Source: Baffinella frigidus | Lineage: Eukaryota > Cryptophyceae > Cryptomonadales > Baffinellaceae | Assembly (NCBI GenBank): GCA_026770585.1 | Contig: MU646451.1 | Span: forward strand, 34,403 to 44,585 | Length of the DNA: 10,183 nt | Direction: 5' to 3' | Shown here: in pieces, positions 4,900-10,183 of the stretch | How the letters are laid out: every line of letters starts with the position of its first letter | How positions within the stretch are numbered: the first letter of the stretch is position 1 | Translations under genes and position numbers: made by a program | The notes under the pieces: generated by a model | The model's database searches: none | Told to the model about the DNA's origin: nothing | What the model saw: only the letters and a program-made list of their open reading frames with translations

Positions 4900-5888
4900 A
4901 AGTCGACATCGTTAACGCACGCCTTGTGCCCTGCAAGGGGGAGAAGCGAGGTTCAATAAATTGACAAACACGACCGCTGTGCGCCAGGAGGAGAGACGGG
5001 ACGAGACGTGCGGCTCTAGCAGGGATCGGGGCCACAACGTTATGAGCCTTTCATACAGGTTGTGAGCCACTCGACGACGACCTGTGACCCAAAGCAATCA
5101 ATTTTTTTTGCGTCTTTCTACCCTCTCCCGCTATTAGCATTGTAGCTGGTACAAAGGGGTCGAGTCGATGGACTCGCGTTCGTATTCCGAACAGCAACAC
5201 TCGTTTTCAATTTAGTACCAGGAATTGAAATCCTGGTTACCTTCAGTCGATGGACGCACGGCTAAAAATACCGCATAAATGTAATATATCAATTTAAATC
5301 ATTGTTGTGATTTTATGTTTATATCTAGCAAATCACTTTTCGATAACTGTCTTTCTATTCAATTCACGTCCACCAATATTAACCTTTTCGTCAAGGATCT
5401 TTAAAATGACCGCGCTGTGACCTTCTGAAAAGGTGCAAGTGACTCGTCACGACCCCGTAAGCGTGACCGTTATAATACTTGTTAAAAAAAATAAGAGGTG
5501 TTTGGGATACAGCCTGTCGTCGCGTGGAGCGTCAAGACACCAGCAGGGACAACAGCCGATCCGCACGCATGGTGCCCTTGAAGGTAGGAGTGCCATACAC
5601 GCAATCGCATTGCGATTCTTTTCATGTACACTACAGCGCACGCTACGACAACCCAGATACACACATTTACGGTTAGCGTGTCAGGTCACCAGCAGCCCCC
5701 CCCCGAGCAGATCCTGCCCTGCTCGCTGCTCCTGGCTGATTCTGTCGATAAAATCCTCACGCCACAGCGTTTTAACCGGGCTGGCGCAATGGAAGAGCCG
5801 GCGCGAAATCGGTGCAACGCTCAACCACCGAATCACTCATATTAGTCTACTGGAGTCCTCTTTCTTCCAAGGTGGTCACATCCGTTGT
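4900..5888. other. Unassigned stretch with AT-rich core; no gene recognised
   Basis: Bases 5100-5420 are clearly more AT-rich than the surroundings and may be an inserted segment, but paired ends were not found. Visible details: a CCTTG/CAAGG hairpin (4921-4937), ACCAGGA/TCCTGGT (5217-5237), AAATCA/TGATTT (5297-5314), and GTCGATGGAC twice (from about 5163 and 5245). A frame of 163 codons from a GTG at 5433 to 5924 shows no recognisable domain and ends inside the next element's arm, so it is not called. No tRNA or rRNA signature is seen. Confidence 0.5.
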
Positions 5889-6009
5889 CTAGCTCTGCCT
5901 CAGTTTTATTCTGGCTCGTCCTGAAAGGAATTTAACAGCAGAAATCCAGTACAAAAGGGCGACTGGAAAGCCTTTATAACGAGCCAGAATAAAACGGAGG
6001 CAGATCTAG
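5889..6009. mobile_element. MITE-like element, CTAGCTCTGCCT family, copy 1
   Basis: A 121-bp element whose 31-bp arms pair with two mismatches: CTAGCTCTGCCTCAGTTTTA on the left and, reverse-complemented, CTAGATCTGCCTCCGTTTTA on the right, both continuing TTCTGGCTCGT. Flanking 5-mers are GTTGT (5884-5888) and GGTGT (6010-6014), a plausible 5-bp target duplication with one change. It has no coding capacity. The end sequence and 5-bp duplication do not match a superfamily I can name with confidence. Confidence 0.8.
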
Positions 6010-6059
6010 GGTGTCGTGTCCAGTCCCCGGGACACGACTCGGTGGCACCAGGACTCGGC

Positions 6060-6420
6060 GGCCGGCAACTCTACAAACAAACAAACAAAAAAACACGGCT
6101 GCGATGCGACCCGCATCAGATCGGTCAGTGTGCCCCGTTTTTGGAGGCGGGGCACTCTACAAACAAACGCGGTTGCGATGCGACCCTCTGTCTGGGGATC
6201 AAGTCACTCCGGTCACACTACACGGCACTGTATCCCCAGACCCCCCCCATCACAGTGACTTTACCCGGACTCTGCAAACAAAAAGGGCACCTGGCACCTT
6301 GTAGCGAATTTGCCCCGTTTTTGCGAGACAGAGATGCACTGTTTTGCGACACAGAGATGCACTGTTTGGGAGTTGCTAGGCACCTGGCAGCTTGTAGCGA
6401 ATTTGCCCCGTTTTTGCGTC
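6060..6420 (+). repeat. Degenerate composite tandem repeats
   Basis: ACTCTACAAACAAAC-type units start at 6068, 6154 and 6269, the first two followed by CACGGCTGCGATGCGACCC or its close variant. A second module, CACCTGGCACCTTGTAGCGA then ATTTGCCCCGTTTTTGCG, occurs near 6289 and 6382, and TGCCCCGTTTTTG also appears at 6131. GACAGAGATGCACTGTTTTG is duplicated about 23 bp apart (6328, 6351). The longest frame in the window starts here (6042-6863) but translates these repeats and is not supported as a gene. Confidence 0.7.
6190..6241. repeat. Inverted repeat, 10-bp perfect stem
   Basis: GTCTGGGGAT at 6190-6199 is the exact reverse complement of ATCCCCAGAC at 6232-6241, with a 32-base loop. No flanking duplication is obvious. 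It may be a small insertion in the composite repeat, since the sister units lack it. Confidence 0.55.
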
Positions 6421-6444
6421 CCAGATGTATACCATCTTGTCCGC

Positions 6445-6567
6445 TGATCCCGCCGCCACCTGTCGTTTGTAAAGCGTTCAGTGAAAGGCGCAGCGTGTCA
6501 AGCGTTAGGTCGACTGTACGCGGGGTAAGCCCCTATGAGGGATCCCACCGCCACCTGTCGGGAGTAG
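6445..6567 (+). repeat. Short direct repeat pair
   Basis: GATCCCGCCGCCACCTGTCG near 6445 recurs as GATCCCACCGCCACCTGTCG at 6541, each followed by a variable spacer and AGCG. The copies are about 96 bp apart, and the intervening DNA shows nothing recognisable. Confidence 0.65.
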
Positions 6568-6583
6568 CGCGTTTACTAGAAAA

Positions 6584-6649
6584 CCCTCTCTCTCCCTCCC
6601 TCCCTCTCTCCCTCTCTCCCTCTCTCCAACTCTCTCTGTCTCTCCCTCC
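6584..6649 (+). repeat. Polypyrimidine microsatellite (CTCTCC)n
   Basis: Nearly pure C/T sequence of CTCTCC and CCTCCC words, interrupted only by AA at 6628-6629 and one G near 6638. It is a low-complexity tract; reading frames through it give serine-, proline- and leucine-rich peptides of no meaning. Confidence 0.9.
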
Positions 6650-6839
6650 ACAGAGCCGGACTCTGGATTCTGGATGCTGGATTGTTATCAAGAGATGCAT
6701 CACCGTTTTGCTCAACCCATGCCGTCACCCGGCAACCGGAGCTTCTCGGCGCTGTTGGAGCTCCTCGAGCTATTGGAGCTATTGCATCTGTTTGAGCTGC
6801 TGGAGCTATTCGGGTGTCGGGAGCTGCTGGAGGTGTATT

Positions 6840-6983
6840 CTAGCTCTGTTTCAGTCTATCTGAAGTCACCAAACTGGTGAACCCGGGCTCGTTTTCGCTC
6901 CAAAGTTGACGAATTTGTACCGCAAACCTAGAATAGAACGAAAACTTGAGAACAGTCGGTCGAACCAACTGAGGCAGAGCTAG
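6840..6983. mobile_element. MITE-like element, CTAGCTCTGCCT family, copy 2
   Basis: A 144-bp element with 16-bp ends CTAGCTCTGTTTCAGT and, reverse-complemented, CTAGCTCTGCCTCAGT (two mismatches). GTATT at 6835-6839 and 6984-6988 is a perfect 5-bp target duplication. An inner inverted pair, GTTTTCGCTC (6892-6901) and GAACGAAAAC (6937-6946), matches 9 of 10. The arms are shorter and more decayed than in copies 1 and 3. Its position in a 9-bp minisatellite makes the boundaries clear. Confidence 0.85.
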
Positions 6984-7003
6984 GTATTGGCGGCAACCCT
7001 GTC

Positions 7004-7037
7004 GCCCGAATAGCATGGGAGACCATGCTATTCGGGC
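7004..7037. repeat. Perfect 15-bp hairpin with GAGA loop
   Basis: Bases 7004-7018 (GCCCGAATAGCATGG) pair perfectly with 7023-7037 around GAGA. The right arm, GCTATTCGGGC, is part of a minisatellite word seen at about 6806-6817, so the left arm is probably a short inverted copy of it. If transcribed, the loop would have a GNRA tetraloop sequence. It lies 20 bp from the end of CTAG copy 2. Confidence 0.85.
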
Positions 7038-7195
7038 TGTGGAGCTGTTGGGGCTATTGGAGCCGTTGGAGGTGTCTTTGTCAACTGTGGTGTTCGGGCT
7101 GTGGAGCGCTGTCGGAGCCATGTTACCCATCCGGGCTTGCGGGCTGTTGGGGGCGTTGGAGATGTTGGAGCTATTGGAGGTGTTGGAGGTGTCAT

Positions 7196-7689
7196 GGGCG
7201 GTTACCCGGTCGCCGGAAGGAGACCAAGCGGGGCGGATGAGCTGCTTCTCGAAGTTGTGCATGTGCCCCTGAAACACCTGTGCAGATGGGAGGGGGGGGA
7301 GTGGTAAATCTAGGGTCTTTTGCTGTAATTTAGCAAGGGTGTCGATCCGCTGAAAAGGCTACGCTTCACATCGAGCCCGGATCTCCGGGCGTAACGTGAC
7401 TAGCAATTGCTGACTTTTGGCGTGTTTCCTTCTTGAAAAACAAACCAACAATTAACTTGAGAACGTTCCCCGTAGTGTTTTGAGCGGACCAGGCAGCGTT
7501 TATTCATGACGTAGCAGGACCGCGGAAAACGAAGGAAGGATGAGCCCCCCCTTACGACGGTTGACTGACCCGGACAGGGTTCGCACCAGGACCAAGACTC
7601 AACCAGGCACGGTGGGTACGGGGAAAATCTCTCAACACGCGTCGTCCACACGCCCTGCAAAGTCAACTATTTGCCTCGGGACGTCGATA
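7196..7689. other. Unassigned stretch; no gene recognised
   Basis: Mostly unique-looking sequence. Visible details are a G run in GGGAGGGGGGGGAGTGG (about 7288), a GCCCGGA/TCCGGGC hairpin with a 2-base loop (7375-7390), and an A-rich part at 7430-7460. Frames of fewer than 90 codons exist on both strands without recognisable motifs. I see no promoter, tRNA or rRNA signature. Confidence 0.5.
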
Positions 7690-7910
7690 CCCCCTGGTGC
7701 AAATCCACCAGACCCAAACAGTCAAAACTCTGTACTTGGGAGGGCGGGCGGGTGGGCTGAGCTAGCTCTGCCCGAGTAAAACTGGGCTCGCTATAAATGT
7801 ATCTTAGTCGTCCTTTTGTACTAGAGTTGCTGCTCTTTTTTTTATTATGGCGAGCCCAGTGTTTCTCAGGCAGAGCTAGTGGGGAAATACCATCATGCAC
7901 CGCGCACCCA
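7690..7910 (+). repeat. Diverged unit of the TACCATCTTGCACC repeat, split by a MITE
   Basis: CCCCTGGTGCAAATCCACCA (7690) and the following CAGTCAAAACTC-CTTGGG match units of the array at 8070-8480, especially the one near 8225. After the inserted element (7762-7879) the unit resumes as GGGGAAATACCATCATGCAC. It lies apart from the main array, separated by the inverted-repeat segment at 7930-8056. Confidence 0.75.
7762..7879. mobile_element. MITE-like element, CTAGCTCTGCCT family, copy 3
   Basis: A 118-bp element with 30-bp arms that pair with three mismatches: CTAGCTCTGCCCGAGTAAAA and, reverse-complemented, CTAGCTCTGCCTGAGAAACA, both continuing CTGGGCTCGC. The AT-rich centre includes eight T (about 7835-7842). 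Adjacent 5-mers, CTGAG and TGGGG, are not a clear duplication. It interrupts the G-rich part of a repeat unit whose uninterrupted relative is at about 8225-8330. Confidence 0.8.
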
Positions 7911-7929
7911 ATACACTCCAAGCCACAAG

Positions 7930-8056
7930 ATTTCAGCTAAGTCAACCAGCTCACCTAAGTCAACTTTCCCCTGTTTTCGTTGAAATGGACCCGGGTCCCA
8001 GGCCCGGCATTTGACTCAAGGCGCTGGCTTTCAGGGGGAGTTGACTTAGGCGAAAT
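7930..8056. mobile_element. Possible MITE with CCTAAGTCAACT ends
   Basis: The right end, reverse-complemented, reads ATTTCGCCTAAGTCAACTCC. On the left the motif occurs twice in tandem, 21 bp apart: ATTTCAGCTAAGTCAACC (7930) and CACCTAAGTCAACTTTCCCC (7952). The outer copy matches the ATTTC edge and the inner copy matches the CCCCTG continuation, so the left end seems internally duplicated. The centre holds the perfect palindrome GGACCCGGGTCC (7987-7998). No target duplication is evident. Confidence 0.55.
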
Positions 8057-8069
8057 GTTCTGACTCCGA

Positions 8070-8480
8070 GTGCAATACCATATTGCACCGCGAGCAGAAG
8101 GGACGCGTGCCCCACATAACCCCTGGTGCAAATCCGCTAGACGCAACAGATCAAACAAAATGATTCGGGAGGGAAATACCATCTTGCACCGCGAGCCCTC
8201 GCAGAACGGGCGCGTGCCCCACATCCAAACGATCCAAACTCTTCACTTGGGCGGGCGGGAGGTGGGGGAGAGGGGGGGGGGAGGGAGGGTGCCAGGCGGG
8301 GTGCAGCAGGGTGTCAGGGGGCGTACCATCTTGCACCGCGAGCCCTCGCAGAAAGAGCGGGTGTCCCACATAACCCCTGGTGCAAATCCGCTGGACGCAA
8401 CCGATCAAACAAAAATAGTTTGGGAGGGAAATACCATCTTGCACCGCGAGCCCTCACAGAAGGGGCGGGTGTCCCACATC
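8070..8480 (+). repeat. Tandem repeat, about 100-150 bp, four units
   Basis: TACCATCTTGCACCGCGAG starts units at 8076, 8177, 8324 and 8432 (spacings 101, 147 and 108). Each continues CAGAANGGGCGNGTGYCCCA, CATAACCCCTGGTGCAAATC, GCNGACGCAACNGATCAAAC and GGGAGGGAAA, except that the second unit has a G-rich expansion. Two of the three spacings are multiples of three, which keeps a 160-codon frame open with HREPSQ repeated, but the 101-bp spacing breaks it and no domain is recognised. I call it a satellite-like repeat. Confidence 0.85.
8249..8321 (+). repeat. G-rich tract
   Basis: Repeated GGGCGGGCGGGAGGTGGGGG words, followed by a GA-interrupted G run (about 8268-8281) and further GGG clusters. 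Many closely spaced G triplets make a G-quadruplex possible on the + strand. It accounts for the extra length of the second unit of the surrounding array. Confidence 0.8.
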
Positions 8481-8527
8481 CGGAGTGTGTTGTCCATCCC
8501 GTTGGACAGCAGCATCTGCGTTGCGCG

Positions 8528-8576
8528 TTTGTGGTTTGTGGTTTGTGGTTAAGGGTCTAGGGTCTAGGGTTTCGGG
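8528..8576 (+). repeat. Telomere-like variant block, TTTGTGG
   Basis: Seven consecutive 7-base units in exact register: TTTGTGG three times, TTAAGGG, TCTAGGG twice, TTTCGGG. The G-rich strand is on + as in all other such blocks in the window. It lies immediately after the end of the 100-bp repeat array. Confidence 0.85.
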
Positions 8577-8583
8577 TTGAGAG

Positions 8584-8690
8584 CCAGCACGCTGAGCACC
8601 ACCCTCTGGCCAGCACGCTGAGCAGCACCCTCTTGCTTGCACCAGTCGCTTTACAGTAGCGTCGTGTCTCTCTGGATCAGTCAGCGCCAC
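8584..8690 (+). repeat. 26-bp x 2 tandem repeat and first copy of a 400-bp-spaced repeat
   Basis: CCAGCACGCTGAGCACCACC and its continuation (8584-8609) repeats at 8610-8635 with two small changes. Next, CACCAGTCGCTTTACAGTAG with CGTCGTGTCTCTCTGGATCA (8640-8680) has a close copy 400 bp downstream at 9040. The shared block ends in CAGCNCCACGCT, which itself resembles the 26-bp unit. Confidence 0.8.
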
Positions 8691-8693
8691 GCT

Positions 8694-9036
8694 CCTCCTT
8701 GAAACTCCCGCGCAGAATAGAATTCCCCTAGGACCCTACATATACTAGTACTACGTGTACATACACGTATAGTACACTGGGTACCCTCTACATATACGTA
8801 TATTGGGCGGGACCTTGTCCGCTTCACACGATACCAAATCGTACCGGTATCGAGATAGAGCGATTTTCGCATGTGTAGGCCACGAAACAATCAAAACGAT
8901 ACCAAAAGTCGGGTTAGTACCAGCACCGTCAATTTTAGGCATTATTTTGTGGTTTTGGTGGGGCCAATAGATGTGACGACTGCTCTACGGCGGTTCATGA
9001 CAACGGCACCAGCACAGCACTCCTCCGCGCCCTTTC
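8694..9036. other. Palindrome-rich segment between the 400-bp-spaced repeats
   Basis: TACGTGTA CA TACACGTA (8752-8769) is a perfect 8-bp-arm palindrome, and GTACT/AGTAC just outside extends it with a 2-base bulge to about 8746-8778. ATATACGTATAT follows near 8794. CCCCTAGGACCCTACAT (8726-8742) matches interior sequence of CAGGGG copy B. From about 8830 to 9000 the DNA is more AT-rich, with ACGATACCAAA twice (8828, 8899). No gene is recognised. Confidence 0.55.
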
Positions 9037-9039
9037 TCG

Positions 9040-9100
9040 CACCAGTTGCTTTACAGTAGCGCGGTGTCTCTCTGCATCAGTTGCTCAGCACCACGCTGTC
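9040..9100 (+). repeat. Second copy of the 400-bp-spaced repeat
   Basis: CACCAGTTGCTTTACAGTAG with CGCGGTGTCTCTCTGCATCA matches 8640-8680 with few changes and continues GCACCACGCTG. The copy lies exactly 400 bp downstream of the first and in the same orientation. Confidence 0.8.
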
Positions 9101-9118
9101 CGTTAGAACTCAAAAAGA

Positions 9119-9139
9119 GTGTGTGTGTGAGAGAGAGAG

Positions 9140-9178
<39 letters not shown>
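9119..9178 (+). repeat. GT/GA microsatellite
   Basis: A GTGTGTGTGT start turns into GAGAGAGAGG, then an uninterrupted AG dinucleotide run from 9142 to 9178. The minus strand reads as CT repeats and opens a serine/leucine frame, which is an artefact of the repeat. Confidence 0.95.
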
Positions 9179-9180
<2 letters not shown>

Positions 9181-9183
<3 letters not shown>

Positions 9184-9224
9184 CGGCACCGCACCCCTGC
9201 CTGCGCGGCACCGCACCCCTCCTC
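9181..9224 (+). repeat. 22-bp x 2 tandem repeat
   Basis: GCGCGGCACCGCACCCCTGC plus CT (9181-9202) is directly repeated at 9203-9224, with changes only in the last four bases. It directly follows the GA microsatellite. Confidence 0.9.
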
Positions 9225-9246
9225 GCTCGCAACTCCGCGGTTCGCC

Positions 9247-9396
9247 TTCCAAAAAGCTCCAGCTCTCACTGAATTGTTTTCACCTGACGGACTATCGCAC
9301 CGAAAACTCAACGCATGCGTACTTCCGAGAACCTCTAGCTCTCGTTGAATCGTTTTGACCTGACGGACTACTCGCACCGAAAGCTCGACGCATGTG
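9247..9396 (+). repeat. 75-bp x 2 tandem repeat
   Basis: Units at 9247-9322 and 9323-9396 share AGCTCTC, TGAAT, GTTTT, ACCTGACGGACTA, TCGCACCGAAA, CTC, ACGCATG and TTCCG in order. Differences are scattered substitutions and small indels, so the duplication is fairly old. A third TTCCG follows at 9397 and could be the start of another unit, now lost. Confidence 0.85.
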
Positions 9397-9423
9397 TTCC
9401 GCCAAACCCGGGGAATCAACATC

Positions 9424-9472
9424 GGGGCTCATTGTTATATTGAGCCGTGATGGGACTCAGGCAGAGCTCGAA
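9424..9472. mobile_element. Decayed or solo end of the CTAGCTCTGCCT family
   Basis: GACTCAGGCAGAGCTCG (about 9454-9470), preceded by GAGCC, matches the right arm of copies 1-3. A GGCTCA/TGAGCC hairpin precedes it (about 9425-9445), placed as the inner end of the arms would be. A convincing left terminus is missing, so this is either a truncated copy or one with a degenerate left arm. Confidence 0.5.
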
Positions 9473-9509
9473 CCTCTTCGTTTCGCCATCCGAGCAGCTC
9501 CGCGATTTA

Positions 9510-9664
9510 ATCCCGCCGAGTTAATAAATTCTATGTTCGGAGACTGGACATTACAACATTACGGCTAGATTTGATTAAAATTACAGTAATTTCCAACAAT
9601 TTCTAGAGAATCGTAAACCGTAATATCCAGATTTCGAGCATGCAATTTCAAAAGTGGGCGGGAT
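9510..9664. mobile_element. Possible AT-rich MITE with ATCCCGCC ends
   Basis: ATCCCGCC (9510-9517) and GGCGGGAT (9657-9664) are exact reverse complements bordering 139 bp of AT-rich DNA inside GC-rich surroundings. Arm similarity continues with gaps: CTGGACATTAC on the left against CTGGATATTAC on the right strand. The centre is AAATTACAGTAATTT (9577-9591). No clear flanking duplication was found. An old inverted-repeat element is the simplest reading. Confidence 0.55.
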
Positions 9665-9782
9665 GAGATTTGTCGCTCGAGGCCAGGCCGTCGGATTTCC
9701 GCCCTCGCTCTACATACAAGAAGCCGGTCAACAACCCAGTCCCCCCACCTGCACCGCTGCTTTCGCAGACGAGGAAGGCACG

Positions 9783-9960
9783 AGTTTCGGGTTTTGGGTT
9801 TCAGGGTTCGAATTTCGGGTTTCGGTTTTCGGAGTTCGAGTTTAGAGGAAGGCGGGTGTTTTCGTTTTTCGTTTTTCGGTTTTCGGTGTTCGAGTTTCGT
9901 TTTTTTCGTTTTTCGAGTTTCGGTTTTCGAGTTTCGGGTTTCGAATTTCGAGGTTCGGGA
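9783..9960 (+). repeat. Degenerate telomere-like tract, TTTCGGG/TTTTCGG type
   Basis: Words such as GAGTTTCGGG, GGTTTCGG, GTTTTTCG and TTCGAGTTTCGG fill this tract, G-rich strand on +. The 7-bp register is only partial. All three forward frames are open over most of it, producing F-R-V-S-G-F-type peptides, a well-known artefact of such repeats. The TTTCGGG type is the one also homogenised at 1427-1461. Confidence 0.8.
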
Positions 9961-10163
9961 CCTGTCCGTCAGGGCTGAGCCGCAGGCCTGTGATCGTGTC
10001 GGTGTGTCCCACCATGCTGCATCGGGAACGGCGGGTTCAGAACGCAGGATCGAGCCAGGGGGGGCGTGGATGACATGTTTGGGCGAAAGGTGTGGGAGTG
10101 GCTTGGCTTGAGATGCGGGAGGCGCCCGCGGGCGGGGATCCCCGCAGCAACCGCGCCGAGGGA
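9961..10163. other. GC-rich terminal stretch with a perfect palindrome
   Basis: No gene or repeat family is recognised. GCGGGGATCCCCGC (10132-10145) is a perfect 14-bp palindrome, preceded by GGCGCCCGCGGGC, so the last 40 bases before the C run are strongly self-complementary. Such sequence together with the homopolymer could stop a sequencing polymerase or an assembler. Confidence 0.6.
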
Positions 10164-10183
10164 CCCCCCCCCCCCCCCCCCCC
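10164..10183 (+). other. Terminal homopolymer of 20 C
   Basis: The last 20 bases are all C. A telomere with TTTAGGG on + would end in G-rich sequence here, so this is not the chromosome end implied by the internal arrays. It mirrors the 53-G run at the opposite end. Confidence 0.95.

Larger units (their letters stand above)
6749..7192 (+). repeat. 9-bp minisatellite (GGAGCTATT-like), interrupted
   Basis: GGAGCTATT, GGAGCTGTT, GGAGGTGTT and GGAGCCGTT words repeat in 9-bp steps at 6749-6839, 7029-7072, 7093-7115 and 7141-7192. A multiple-of-three unit keeps frames open, giving LLELLE-type peptides on one strand and SNTSNS-type peptides on the other. Because the frame continues straight into transposon-end sequence and both strands are equally open, I treat it as a minisatellite. 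The element at 6840-6983 is inserted in it. Confidence 0.8.

Noticed and set aside
5150-5260. Possible tRNA from hairpins near 5217-5237
   Set aside because: No T-loop GGTTCRA box, acceptor stem or anticodon arm could be assembled.
5433-5924. 163-codon frame, plus strand
   Set aside because: It begins at GTG, has no recognisable motif, overlaps other open frames on both strands and stops inside an inverted-repeat element arm.
5889-6009. Helitron end (CTAG with adjacent hairpin)
   Set aside because: Both termini are inverted copies of one another and are flanked by similar 5-mers, which indicates a cut-and-paste type element rather than a Helitron.
6584-6653. Pyrimidine tract followed by CACAG, resembling a 3' splice site
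   Set aside because: No donor, branch site or coding exon context is seen; the tract is a microsatellite, so the match is probably chance.
6042-6863. Longest open frame, 273 codons, plus strand
   Set aside because: It crosses composite tandem repeats, a CT microsatellite, a 9-bp minisatellite and ends inside a MITE terminus. The product is low-complexity with no domain I recognise.
6840-7277. Asn/Ser-rich minus-strand frame (SNTSNS type)
   Set aside because: It is the minisatellite read in reverse, with the plus strand equally open as LLELLE-type, and it runs through the inserted element.
8070-8480. CRISPR-like repeat spacing
   Set aside because: The units are about 100-150 bp and similar throughout, with no short conserved repeats separated by unique spacers, and the context is eukaryotic.
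8070-8552. 160-codon frame with repeated HREPSQ peptide
   Set aside because: It is open because two unit spacings of the satellite are multiples of three. The 101-bp spacing changes frame between units, so the peptide repeat is not conserved as protein.
9654-10111. Overlapping plus-strand frames rich in FRVSGF
   Set aside because: Telomere-like 7-mers leave all three frames open; this is a known annotation artefact.

Overview
No convincing gene was found in this window. It appears to be repeat-dense nuclear DNA of a eukaryote. The main clue is a set of 7-base telomere-like arrays, including 11 uninterrupted TTTAGGG units, the Arabidopsis-type repeat also known from many algae and several protist groups. 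The species cannot be named from the sequence. The open reading frames present are short, run through microsatellites, minisatellites and transposon ends, resemble no protein family I recognise, and are often open in several frames at once because the underlying repeat is.

Layout. Bases 1-53 are a pure G run and 10164-10183 a pure C run, so both ends read as 5' poly-G on the outward-starting strand. From about 120 to 1690 there are minisatellites, a diverged direct repeat (520-670 and 961-1102), and telomere-like arrays homogenised for different variants (TTTAGGG, TTTCGGG, TTTATGG). From about 1700 to 4140 lies a cluster of small inverted-repeat elements (MITE-like): four full-length copies of a TA-flanked CAGGGGTACCTCGC family, an about 100-bp CCCTTAAGTGG family nested inside one of them, a 154-bp element between oppositely oriented minisatellite arrays, and a 134-bp TAA-flanked element. 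From 4167 to 4899 a GC-rich unit recurs, with an 11-bp x6 array and a TTTGGGG block. From about 4900 to 5890 the DNA is largely unrecognised, with an AT-rich core.

From 5889 to 7880 there are three copies of another small inverted-repeat family with ends CTAGCTCTGCCT; one has a perfect 5-bp target duplication and lies inside a 9-bp minisatellite. From 7690 to 8480 there is an about 100-bp tandem repeat, from 8528 a TTTGTGG block, and from 8580 to 9400 several short duplications and a GA microsatellite. From 9510 to 9664 there is an AT-rich inverted-repeat element, and from 9783 to 9960 a degenerate TTTCGGG-like tract.

How the parts relate. No transposase is encoded here, so the small elements would have been moved by enzymes supplied elsewhere. 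For several of them the window also holds an uninterrupted relative of the target sequence (an internal empty site), which makes the case for mobility stronger than the inverted repeats alone. The region reads as a subtelomere-like or heterochromatic graveyard where minisatellite expansion, telomere-variant spread and nested MITE insertion have overlapped.
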